Below, piece by piece: positions 1-5,720 of a stretch of DNA of 5,964 bases. The notes under the pieces were generated by a model. The model made no database searches. It was given only the letters and a program-made list of their open reading frames with translations, and was not told the DNA's origin. Origin of the DNA: Chlamydiota bacterium (GTDB taxonomy: Bacteria; Chlamydiota; Chlamydiia; Chlamydiales; Rhabdochlamydiaceae); the NCBI GenBank assembly GCA_011065235.1, contig JAAKFB010000114.1, positions 1-5,964 on the forward strand. Direction: 5' to 3'. Position numbers and translations under genes: made by a program. Position 1 is the stretch's first letter, and every line of letters begins with the position of its first letter.

Positions 1-89
1 CTTTGCATTTCACAAAGAACTTGGTAATCTTCTTCAGAAAACTTGAGTTTAAGAGAAATCGTTCGTTTCACAGGCGCAAAGATACTCAT
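1..89 (-). CDS. 5' end of a divergent gene of unknown function (partial)
   Basis: An open frame starts at an ATG at 89 on the minus strand and stays open for 29 codons to the window edge. It begins MSIFAPVKRTISLKLKFSEE and continues with DYQVLCEMQ. The residues are mixed and charged with no signal peptide, suggesting a cytoplasmic protein. I do not recognise the family from this short piece. It is not the start of a PotA ATPase: there is no resemblance to the PotA N-terminus, although a Walker A motif would lie further in and is not visible. No convincing Shine-Dalgarno sequence precedes the ATG; only AAAAAG four nt upstream is seen. The gene is back to back with the pot operon, with about 60 nt between the starts, so the two may share a control region. 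The short length leaves real doubt that it is a gene. Confidence 0.4.
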   Translation of the reverse strand, partial: MSIFAPVKRTISLKLKFSEEDYQVLCEMQ

Positions 90-94
90 AAAAC
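67..94 (+). promoter_or_regulatory. possible weak sigma-70 promoter for potBCD
   Basis: TTCACA at 67-72 (5 of 6 to the consensus) is followed after 16 nt by TAAAAC at 89-94 (4 of 6). Transcription would start near 101, about 48 nt before the first potB ATG. The -35 box would lie inside the divergent gene. The region down to 119 is AT-rich with an imperfect CTTTTTA/TAAAAAAG inverted repeat. The call is weak because the -10 box is poor and AT-rich DNA gives such matches by chance. Confidence 0.22.
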
Positions 95-148
95 TTTTTA
101 TTTGCAACTTTTAAAAAAGGAGCAGCGTTTCCTCCCATCCCTGAAGGA

Positions 149-1051
149 ATGGGTCTCCACGCCGTCAATAAGATGAGAATCCGTTTTATCCCTAAACCTC
201 CACGCACAGAAGTTCCCTTTGCCATTGGGATTCCCGCTCTCATTTGGCAAGCCCTCTTTTTCTACATACCCCTTTCGTTTATCGTCATCTCCAGTTTTCT
301 CAAAGTTTCCGACATTGGACGAATTGAAGGCCTCACACTGAGCCATATCCAGATGTTCCTCTCACCGACCTACCTCAAGGTGATTCTCGCTTCTCTTTTA
401 TTGGCACTCTCCAATGCTACTCTCTGTTTTCTCGTCGCCTATCCCCTCGCCTATTTTTTGGCATTTACAGCAGGTAAATACAGCTACCTCTTTCTCTTCT
501 TGCTCATCGTCCCCTTCTGGACAAATTTCTTGCTGCATGTATACGCCTGGTTTTACATCCTCGAAAAGCATGGATTCATCAACAACCTCCTCATGAAGAT
601 TCATCTCATCACCGAGCCTCTTCACATGCTGAATTCACTACCAGCAGTCATGATCATGATGGTCTATTATTACCTCCCTTTCATGATCCTTCCCATTTAT
701 GCTTCATTAGACCGCTTCAACTATCGGTTGATTGAGGCTTCCTACGATCTCGGGGGGAGCTTTTTTGCGACATTTAAACGGATATTGCTGCCGATCACGA
801 GCCGTGGCATCCGCGCCGGTTTTTTTCTCGTCTTCATCCCCTCTTTTGGAGAATTCGTTATTCCTGAGCTCATGGGAGGCGATAAAAAAATGTTTGTAGG
901 AACCGTTGTTTCGCAATATATCTTGGGAGAAGGAACTGGGTCTCTCGGCTCCGCATTCACATTGCTCAGTGGGATCATTCTGATCATCAGCTCTATCGCT
1001 TTATATATCGCGATCACTAAACTTCTTCAGCCGAGAATGCGCCATGGATAA
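149..1051 (+). CDS. potB: spermidine/putrescine-type ABC transporter permease PotB
   Basis: One of two inner-membrane permeases of a polyamine-type ABC importer. It would pair with PotC to form the channel and take substrate from PotD using ATP hydrolysed by a PotA-type ATPase. The 300-residue product has about six hydrophobic segments, roughly at 22-52, 76-106, 112-138, 163-187, 221-240 and 267-290. The cytoplasmic EAA loop that docks onto the ATPase is clear at 196-216 (EASYDLGGSFF, then ILLP). FIPSFGEFVIPELMGG at 229-244 matches the conserved PotB stretch after it. The start is uncertain. The ATG at 149 has GAAGGA directly against it, too close for a normal site, and lies in a small hairpin. 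The ATG at 173 also works, removing eight residues, but has no clear site either. The last 8 nt overlap potC, so translation is probably coupled. Confidence 0.93.
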   Translation: MGLHAVNKMRIRFIPKPPRTEVPFAIGIPALIWQALFFYIPLSFIVISSFLKVSDIGRIEGLTLSHIQMFLSPTYLKVILASLLLALSNATLCFLVAYPLAYFLAFTAGKYSYLFLFLLIVPFWTNFLLHVYAWFYILEKHGFINNLLMKIHLITEPLHMLNSLPAVMIMMVYYYLPFMILPIYASLDRFNYRLIEASYDLGGSFFATFKRILLPITSRGIRAGFFLVFIPSFGEFVIPELMGGDKKMFVGTVVSQYILGEGTGSLGSAFTLLSGIILIISSIALYIAITKLLQPRMRHG

Positions 1052-1829
1052 TCAAAAATCCCTCGGACGGATCAGTTCCCTTGTCATGGTGGCAGCCACC
1101 TATCTATTTCTCTATGTTCCCCTCATCGTCCTCTTTGTTTTCTCGTTCAATACCCAGCGCTTTCCAGCTCCTTGGACCGGATTCACCCTCGACTGGTATC
1201 GCCAACTCTTCCGCTCCGTCTACTTGTGGCAAGCCTTTGCCACCTCACTCATCGTCGCCTGTTCGGCAACACTTATCAGCTTAGGCGCTGGCGTCGGTCT
1301 CATTTTTTACGCTGCGCAGGGAGGGCGTGTGGGAAAATCCCTGGGAATGTTCTACGGCAATTTGATCATCCCCGAGACAGTCCTCGCCGTCAGTCTCCTC
1401 TCCTTTTTCACACTCATCAAAATCCCCCTCGGCATGACTACCTTAATCCTCGCCCACTCTGTCCTCGGCCTTGGATTTGTTGTCCCCATCACCTACGCTC
1501 GTTTTCGCGAACTCGATGACACCTTGACGGAAGCCTCTTTGGACCTCGGCGCCACCCCTCTGCAGACCTTTTTCAAAGTGATCCTCCCGATGCTACGCCC
1601 TTCACTCATCACGACAGCACTACTCGTTTTCATCCTCTCATTCGACGACTTCATCCTCTCCTATTTTTGCGCTGGCAGCACCGCACAGACTCTCTCTCTA
1701 TACATTCTATCAATGATCCGCACCGGTGTCTCTCCCGTCGTCAATGCCCTTTCCTCCGTCCTCCTCTTTTTAAGTTCAATGCTCATCCTCCTCTTTTTTT
1801 CAATCAAAACGAGGACTAGGTTTTACTGA
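1044..1829 (+). CDS. potC: spermidine/putrescine-type ABC transporter permease PotC
   Basis: Second channel-forming permease of the same importer. The 261-residue length is normal for PotC. An N-terminal membrane segment at about 12-35 ends in the FVFSFN pattern typical of PotC-like permeases. Further hydrophobic segments lie at about 64-90, 103-128, 132-152, 184-210 and 232-253. The EAA loop is at 163-183 (EASLDLGATPLQTFFKVILP), and SFDDFILSYFCAG at 199-211 matches the conserved stretch that follows the loop in PotC. The start ATG lies inside the end of potB (shared ATGGATAA) and its stop shares one base with the potD start (TGATG). Both point to one mRNA with coupled translation. No independent promoter is evident. 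Confidence 0.94.
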   Translation: MDNQKSLGRISSLVMVAATYLFLYVPLIVLFVFSFNTQRFPAPWTGFTLDWYRQLFRSVYLWQAFATSLIVACSATLISLGAGVGLIFYAAQGGRVGKSLGMFYGNLIIPETVLAVSLLSFFTLIKIPLGMTTLILAHSVLGLGFVVPITYARFRELDDTLTEASLDLGATPLQTFFKVILPMLRPSLITTALLVFILSFDDFILSYFCAGSTAQTLSLYILSMIRTGVSPVVNALSSVLLFLSSMLILLFFSIKTRTRFY

Positions 1830-2905
1830 TGTCTTTTGGCAAAGTCTTCGTCCGCCTCAGTATCATCTGTTTTTGGATCTTGCTCATTTTCATTGCGCTT
1901 TATTTCCCCTCCTGGAAAATTTTTCCTATCGAAGAAAAAAACCTCAATGTTTTTGCATGGGGCGACATCCTCGACCCAAAAGTCCTCGCCGATTTCGAAC
2001 GGGATACCGGGATCAAAATCAACTTGAGCTACTATGCCTCCAATGAAGAGCTTCAAGTGAAGATGAAAGCTACGAGAGGTCAAGGATACGACCTCATCCT
2101 CCCCTCCGATTACACCGTCGCTCTTTTGATCAAAGAAGAACTTCTCCAACCGCTCGATCACAAAAAGCTCCATTTTTACAGCGATCTTTACCCCGCCCTT
2201 TTAAACCACGAATTCGATCCTCAAAACCGCTATTCAATCCCTTTTGAATGGGAAATCTATGGTTTTGGAATCGACCGTAGATTTTTTGATACCCATCCCT
2301 TTGTGCCGAGCTGGAGGGCTATCTTTGATCCCGACGTGGTCGATTATAAAATCGTTCTCAAAAATGACCCGATCGAATCTGTTCTTTTTGCCGCCTTCTA
2401 TCTCTTTGGGCAAACCGATTCCCTAACTCCCACGCAATTTGACCAAGTTAGGCAGCTCCTCCTCATGCAACGCGATTGGGTCGAAGCCTATACCGACTTT
2501 CGCGCCGATTATTTCATCGCAAGTGGAAGCTGCCCTCTTGCCCTCTCCTCTACCGCTTATATCAAGAGAATCCATAACTTCTTCCCACAAATCGAATTCA
2601 TCATCCCCGAGGAAGGCTCATTTGTGACCATTGAAAATTTCTGCATCACCAAAGCGAGCACAAAACAAGACTACGCCTATAAACTCTTGAACTACATCTA
2701 CACGAAAGAATCGCTCATCTCCCACTACAAAAATTATTGGTATTTTCCCGCTATTCTCTCTCCTAAAGACGAACTCGGTCTGACGGAGGACGAGCGCAAA
2801 CTCTATGAATACAGCCGTGAAGAGTTCACAAAATTCCACTTCTTTAAAAACATCTATCCTCAGCAGCAAGTGCGCGATCTCTGGGTCGAAGTAAAATCTT
2901 TTTAA
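1829..2905 (+). CDS. potD: PotD-like extracytoplasmic polyamine-binding protein
   Basis: Solute-binding protein delivering ligand to PotBC. The 358 residues begin with a hydrophobic segment at 9-26 without a lipobox or an obvious AXA cleavage site, so it may be an uncleaved membrane anchor. The mature part follows E. coli PotD: LNVFAWGDILDP at 39-50, FERDTGIKINLSYYASNEEL at 56-75, YDLILPSDYTV at 87-97, and FDPQNRYSIPFEW at 129-141. By eye alignment W44, D46 (E. coli E36), S93, Y95, D180 (D168) and E183 (E171) keep the ligand-contact pattern. The E. coli tryptophans 229 and 255 appear replaced, by L239 and T267, and D257 by E269. Ligand specificity may therefore differ from classical spermidine, while the family assignment stays firm. 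It is the last gene of the operon. GAGG and TAGG upstream of the ATG could serve for ribosome binding in addition to coupling with potC. Confidence 0.9.
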   Translation: MSFGKVFVRLSIICFWILLIFIALYFPSWKIFPIEEKNLNVFAWGDILDPKVLADFERDTGIKINLSYYASNEELQVKMKATRGQGYDLILPSDYTVALLIKEELLQPLDHKKLHFYSDLYPALLNHEFDPQNRYSIPFEWEIYGFGIDRRFFDTHPFVPSWRAIFDPDVVDYKIVLKNDPIESVLFAAFYLFGQTDSLTPTQFDQVRQLLLMQRDWVEAYTDFRADYFIASGSCPLALSSTAYIKRIHNFFPQIEFIIPEEGSFVTIENFCITKASTKQDYAYKLLNYIYTKESLISHYKNYWYFPAILSPKDELGLTEDERKLYEYSREEFTKFHFFKNIYPQQQVRDLWVEVKSF

Positions 2906-2907
2906 AC

Positions 2908-2931
2908 CACAGAGCTCGCAGAGGCACAGAG
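2908..2931 (+). repeat. short CACAGAG-type tandem repeat
   Basis: Three imperfect copies of a 7-mer lie just after the potD stop: CACAGAG at 2908, CGCAGAG at 2917 and CACAGAG at 2925, spaced 9 and 8 nt. Similar ACCACAGAG/GCACAGAG strings are common in intergenic DNA of many bacteria, often as scattered fragments. No function can be given from the sequence. Confidence 0.5.
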
Positions 2932-2932
2932 T

Positions 2933-2962
2933 TGTTTTTGCTTCGATATTTTTTCAAAAACA
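2933..2962 (+). terminator. AT-rich hairpin after potD, possible weak terminator
   Basis: TGTTTTTG at 2933-2940 pairs perfectly with CAAAAACA at 2955-2962 around a 14-nt loop that contains a run of T. It begins 28 nt after the potD stop, where the pot transcript should end. The stem has only two G-C pairs and no uridine tract follows it, so it is a poor intrinsic terminator. No better candidate is visible before the next promoter. Confidence 0.25.
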
Positions 2963-2976
2963 TGCCTCGATTGTGT

Positions 2977-3005
2977 TTGACCTAAAAAAAAGCATCCTTT
3001 ATCTT
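2977..3005 (+). promoter_or_regulatory. candidate sigma-70 promoter for the 457-residue protein gene
   Basis: TTGACC at 2977-2982 (5 of 6) and TATCTT at 3000-3005 (4 of 6) are separated by an ideal 17 nt. The spacer carries an A tract and the flanks are AT-rich. The predicted start of transcription is near 3012. It is the best promoter-like sequence between potD and the next gene, and it lies upstream of the 130-nt inverted-repeat element, which would therefore be part of the mRNA leader of about 170 nt. Confidence 0.45.
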
Positions 3006-3036
3006 ATTCGCCGAATTACTTAATGTAACTTGTCCC

Positions 3037-3059
3037 TATCTCGCATCACTGACGAGATA
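3037..3059. repeat. local 7-bp hairpin at the left arm of the element
   Basis: TATCTCG at 3037-3043 pairs perfectly with CGAGATA at 3053-3059 over a 9-nt loop. The same left bases also pair with the distant right arm (GAGATA at 3141-3146), so the two folds exclude each other. Confidence 0.5.
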
Positions 3060-3075
3060 CAAGATTTGAGATGCA

Positions 3076-3095
3076 GCCAATGGCGAGCCATTGGC
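3076..3095. repeat. perfect 8-bp hairpin in the middle of the element
   Basis: GCCAATGG at 3076-3083 and CCATTGGC at 3088-3095 are exact reverse complements around a CGAG loop. It has five G-C pairs and a compact tetraloop, so it should fold readily in RNA or single-stranded DNA. No T tract follows, so it is not an intrinsic terminator. Confidence 0.65.
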
Positions 3096-3174
3096 AAAGA
3101 ACAAAGCGCAGTAGATCGTTGGTGCAGCAAGCTTTGAAGTGAGATAGGGACAAGTTGGATTACTCAACCGAAAC

Positions 3175-3178
3175 GAGG
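3175..3178 (+). promoter_or_regulatory. Shine-Dalgarno site fixing the start at 3185
   Basis: GAGG (within ACGAGG) lies 6 nt before the ATG at 3185. This favours that ATG over the in-frame TTG at 3155, which has no site and sits within the inverted repeat. Confidence 0.65.
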
Positions 3179-3184
3179 AAAACT

Positions 3185-4558
3185 ATGAACTTAGCAACAC
3201 TTTCTGTCAATTTCACCACCCAGGTCATTTCAAGCTCGGTAGCATTCATCGACGCTTACGTTATCCAGGGTATTTCGAGCGGCCTTTACAACTGCGCCGA
3301 ACCATTTATCCCAACAACAGGTCCTGAAATCTCAAAAACGCGCATGTGTTCTTTTTTGTCTTGGGCAGAAAAATTAGGGAACACAGAAATAAAAGATCCC
3401 ACCACTATTCAAAAGATTTGGTTTTTACGCCCTGTTGAATACGTCCAAACATCTCTGATGGTCTCAGCGAGAAAGTTCTACTACTTCGCAAGCGCCTCTT
3501 CAAATAACGAACGATATGTCACAGACGTCGCTCAAGCTGTACGAGGTTTAGCTCAAACTAAAATCGCAAATAAACCCGTACTCTTAGAGTCCCTCCAAGA
3601 CAAAGTAATAAAAATTTTCGGCAAAGAAATCAACAACTCTTCCTTCAATTACACACAGCTCGTAACCTACGTAGGTACAGGGGTAGCAAAGTCTGTATTA
3701 TCCTGGGGAATGCGGTATTATATTGCCTCATGGATCTACCCTGATATCCCCTATCTTTCCACAGCAGCGACCCTTGCAACGCTTTATGCTTGGACAATTT
3801 GCATTACCCCAAATGTCCGTAGTGAGCTATTAAACGCCCAGCCTCTACCCCTCCCGAAATTCACCGATAAATATACTGAAGAAATGCATGCAAAAATCTC
3901 TACACTAGCCGAGAGTTATTTTAAAGACGATGATGTCGGATCCTTTAGAGATGCACGAACTGATATTGTATTGCCCGAAACTTCTCCCGATTCAAATCCA
4001 TTCCCCGCATTCATTGCGCCACCACAACCCCCAACGGAGACACCCAAACCTCCCTCTACTCAAGCACAGCCTAAATTTGTTACAACGGCCATCGCCTTAG
4101 TTTCTTCTAATAATAATAATGCCCCAACAAGTATTGAAGAGCTTAAAGCTAAATGGTCAAAAGTACAGCTTGAATTGAAAAATATACAAAAAAATAGTCC
4201 AGAATATTTGCGCCATTATGCAGACATGGACAAACTAAGAGCCAAGCAATATGAATTAGAGGAAAATTGGCCAAAACTGCTCGAATATGAAAAAAGAATC
4301 ATCGACAAAAAGAAACAAGCCTTAGAAAAAGAAGGCAAGTCAACTACCGGGTATTTAGATCACCAGCTTAAAGAGCTCCATAAACGCATACGAAGCTCGG
4401 TTGAAAACGCTGCATTACAAAAGCTTCTTTACGAAGTTCAAGACCATATTAACAGCCTTAAGCCCGTCATCGATACAACATTCGATGTTTCTCCACCTGC
4501 GACACCGCAGAAACCACTAAAAACCTCATCACGAGTCGAAGCATTGGATTCAGAATAA
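3185..4558 (+). CDS. hypothetical protein with paired hydrophobic segment and C-terminal coiled coil
   Basis: I do not recognise this 457-residue protein. Reading from the ATG with the Shine-Dalgarno site, residues 1-155 are mixed with no cleavable signal peptide. Residues 158-185 and 189-209 are hydrophobic and aromatic-rich, separated by YPDIPY, and could form a two-pass membrane hairpin. A region of low complexity follows, with a proline-rich linker at about 264-298 (IAPPQPPTETPKPP) and SSNNNN at 307-312 encoded by four AAT codons. Residues 315-426 are rich in K, E, L and Q and look helical or coiled coil. The tail at 432-457 is again proline- and serine-rich. A bilobed hydrophobic domain plus coiled coil is seen in host-directed membrane proteins such as chlamydial Inc proteins, but that role is only a guess. 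Codon choice looks more A-rich than in the pot genes. The stop lies 5 nt from that of the convergent gene. Confidence 0.75.
   Translation: MNLATLSVNFTTQVISSSVAFIDAYVIQGISSGLYNCAEPFIPTTGPEISKTRMCSFLSWAEKLGNTEIKDPTTIQKIWFLRPVEYVQTSLMVSARKFYYFASASSNNERYVTDVAQAVRGLAQTKIANKPVLLESLQDKVIKIFGKEINNSSFNYTQLVTYVGTGVAKSVLSWGMRYYIASWIYPDIPYLSTAATLATLYAWTICITPNVRSELLNAQPLPLPKFTDKYTEEMHAKISTLAESYFKDDDVGSFRDARTDIVLPETSPDSNPFPAFIAPPQPPTETPKPPSTQAQPKFVTTAIALVSSNNNNAPTSIEELKAKWSKVQLELKNIQKNSPEYLRHYADMDKLRAKQYELEENWPKLLEYEKRIIDKKKQALEKEGKSTTGYLDHQLKELHKRIRSSVENAALQKLLYEVQDHINSLKPVIDTTFDVSPPATPQKPLKTSSRVEALDSE
4109..4120 (+). repeat. AAT trinucleotide microsatellite, four units
   Basis: Four AAT codons in a row encode the NNNN stretch in the low-complexity linker of the hypothetical protein. 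Because the unit is three bases, copy-number change would alter linker length without a frameshift. Confidence 0.6.
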
Positions 4559-4563
4559 GAGAA

Positions 4564-5031
4564 TTAAGAATATACAACGCTGACCATCTCGTTCTTCTTG
4601 GGGCCGATGATGCGCCAGTTGAGATGGATATAATGCTCGTCAAAGAGGACGCTTCCATAGTAAGCGTCCTCTTTGCACTCATGGGGTTTTAGGGATTTGA
4701 AGAGATGCTCTTCAATTGGTGTTAGAGAGAAGAGAAAGACGGGACGCTCAACCCCAAAGCGCAAATGCTCTAGAGATAGCCCTCCATTTTCCGAATCGAG
4801 CTTCCACCGGAAGACATTCGTAAAAGCGATTTCTTGCCGGGTTTGCACCCCTCGCCACATTCCTTTTTCAAAAAAAGTGATCGTCTCCATAGAAGAGTCT
4901 TGCAGAATCACCCGGCCTCTTCCCTTACGAGGCTCGTAGGAAGGGGGGATTTTGCGGCAGTTGGTAGTCGATTCAAAAGAGGACACCTCTGAGAGGCGCT
5001 TCCAAAGCTTAAAAGGTGCGCTATTTAACAC
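4564..5031 (-). CDS. DUF6314-like protein
   Basis: The 155-residue product resembles the DUF6314 family, whose biochemical role is unknown. Supporting motifs are FFEKGMWR at 53-60, a central NVFRW at 72-76, HECKEDAYYGSV at 117-128 (the H-x-C-x-x-D-x-Y pattern) and WRIIGPKKN at 139-147 (the W-x-V-x-G-P-x-K-[DN] pattern); the C-terminus ends in VVYS. Length is usual for the family. No signal peptide or membrane segment is seen, so it is probably cytosolic. The start codon is GTG at 5031-5029, overlapping the methyltransferase end by 11 nt, with AGGAG 6 nt upstream. The two genes therefore form an operon with coupled translation, and the partner may hint at a shared pathway. A perfect 14-bp inverted repeat lies within codons 120-131. 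The family call comes from recalled motifs, without an alignment. Confidence 0.72.
   Translation of the reverse strand: MLNSAPFKLWKRLSEVSSFESTTNCRKIPPSYEPRKGRGRVILQDSSMETITFFEKGMWRGVQTRQEIAFTNVFRWKLDSENGGLSLEHLRFGVERPVFLFSLTPIEEHLFKSLKPHECKEDAYYGSVLFDEHYIHLNWRIIGPKKNEMVSVVYS
4641..4675. repeat. perfect 14-bp hairpin inside the DUF6314-like gene
   Basis: CAAAGAGGACGCTT at 4641-4654 and AAGCGTCCTCTTTG at 4662-4675 are exact reverse complements around the 7-nt loop CCATAGT. It lies in coding sequence for residues near KEDAYYGSVLF on the minus strand, and about 80 nt past the stop of the convergent plus-strand gene. On the plus strand the 3' arm ends in CTCTTTG, which is not a proper uridine tract. 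It could still slow or end transcripts coming from the left, or protect their 3' end. Confidence 0.6.
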
Positions 5032-5713
5032 GACTCACTCCTAGGGCGTCGATACGCCCTTCTTCCCCTACAAGTGTGGTAAGTAAGACCGTCTCAAGGA
5101 GGGGATGATCTTTGAGCATCTGATTATAGGTATAAATTTCCACCGCTTCATTGTCGCGTGGATCGGGCTGACCGATCTCCCCTCTTTTTGGGATGAGATT
5201 ATCACTCAAAATCAATGTCCCCGGTCGGGAGAGTCGCAGACACGGCTCGAGATACTCTGGGTAGCGATTTTTGTCCGCATCGAGGAAAATCACATCGAAT
5301 GGTCCTTCATCTTTTTCGATCATTTGCGCTAAAAGATCTGAGGCAAGACCTTGTCGGATCTCGATTTGATCCTCTTTTCCAGCAAAAGCCACATTTTCGC
5401 GTGCAACACACGCGTGCTTTTCAACACATTCTAAGGTAATCAATTTTCCGTCTTCTTCTAGAGCTCTAGCAAGCCAAAGGGTGCTATACCCTCCAAGAGT
5501 ACCGATTTCTAAAATCTTCTTCGGAGATGCGAGACGGGCGAGGAGATAAATAGTTTTTGCCACATTGTCGGGCACTTGAATCGGCTTTAGTCCTTTTTCA
5601 TCGGAATTCACGAGCGCATGAGCCATTGTTTCTGGGACCTCACAGAAGTGCATGCAAATATAACCTTTGACTTGACGGTTGCGATTTACCCCTGTTAACA
5701 TACTTGGAACCAT
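5021..5713 (-). CDS. class I SAM-dependent O-methyltransferase, COMT-like (family 3)
   Basis: Transfers a methyl group from S-adenosylmethionine to an oxygen of a small, often catechol-like acceptor with help of a divalent metal; the acceptor here is unknown. Numbering from the first ATG (230 residues), the SAM-binding motif I is ILEIGTLGGYSTLWLA at 67-82, the acidic residue after strand 2 is E95 (TLECVE), FLDADK at 143-148 holds metal ligand D145, and SDNLIP at 170-175 holds D171 and N172. SDEKGLKPIQV at 37-47 matches the usual N-terminal helix region. Starts are possible at 5713, 5701 and 5653. The last has AAAGG 10 nt upstream, but the recalled family pattern V-x-x-Y matches VKGY at 16-19, favouring the upstream starts. 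The predicted transcription start lies at 5713-5715, so translation from 5713 would be leaderless. First gene of a two-gene operon with the DUF6314-like gene. Confidence 0.88.
   Translation of the reverse strand: MVPSMLTGVNRNRQVKGYICMHFCEVPETMAHALVNSDEKGLKPIQVPDNVAKTIYLLARLASPKKILEIGTLGGYSTLWLARALEEDGKLITLECVEKHACVARENVAFAGKEDQIEIRQGLASDLLAQMIEKDEGPFDVIFLDADKNRYPEYLEPCLRLSRPGTLILSDNLIPKRGEIGQPDPRDNEAVEIYTYNQMLKDHPLLETVLLTTLVGEEGRIDALGVSRVK
5038..5042 (-). promoter_or_regulatory. Shine-Dalgarno site for the GTG start of the DUF6314-like gene
   Basis: On the minus strand AGGAG stands 6 nt before the GTG at 5031. It lies within the last codons of the methyltransferase gene and supports the GTG start and coupling of the two genes. 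Confidence 0.7.
5672..5701 (+). promoter_or_regulatory. possible promoter for the right-edge gene
   Basis: TTGACG at 5672-5677 (5 of 6) and TAACAT at 5696-5701 (4 of 6) with an 18-nt spacer would start transcription near 5708, giving a leader of about 35 nt before the TTG at 5743. It lies wholly inside the 5' part of the methyltransferase gene. The -10 box is mediocre. Confidence 0.3.
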
Positions 5714-5720
5714 GTTTGAA

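Larger units (their letters stand above)
3027..3156. mobile_element. 130-nt inverted-repeat element, probable MITE
   Basis: AACTTGTCCCTATCTC at 3027-3042 and its exact reverse complement at 3141-3156 bound a 130-nt non-coding sequence. The match runs on as a G-U pair and a G-C pair inward (3043/3140, 3044/3139). The interior holds a perfect 8-bp hairpin and a local 7-bp hairpin that competes with the terminal pairing. There is no coding frame of note inside. ATTACT occurs just outside both ends (3015-3020 and 3159-3164) and could be the trace of a target duplication, though it is not flush with the repeats. Size, terminal repeats and lack of coding capacity fit a miniature inverted-repeat element. 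The alternative is a dedicated structured leader RNA. Other copies in the genome would decide. Confidence 0.5.

Noticed and set aside
1172..1519. 115-codon plus-strand frame inside potC
   Set aside because: A shadow of potC, which has full family motifs; the alternative product is rich in R, P, H and S, typical of an out-of-frame reading.
1823..2173. 116-codon minus-strand frame opposite potD
   Set aside because: It lies opposite a well-conserved part of potD and has no start signals or recognisable motifs.
3076..3095. Hairpin considered as an intrinsic terminator for potBCD
   Set aside because: No T tract follows on either strand and it is embedded in the inverted-repeat element.
3155..3184. 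TTG at 3155 as start of the 457-residue protein, adding ten residues
   Set aside because: It lies in the end of the inverted repeat and has no Shine-Dalgarno site, while the ATG at 3185 has GAGG at 6 nt.
4673..4939. 88-codon plus-strand frame inside the DUF6314-like gene
   Set aside because: It lies opposite a gene with family motifs; the product is rich in R, S and K and lacks a convincing ribosome-binding site.
5399..5415. Short inverted repeat CGCGTG/CACGCG in the methyltransferase gene
   Set aside because: Only 6 bp in coding sequence, within chance expectation.
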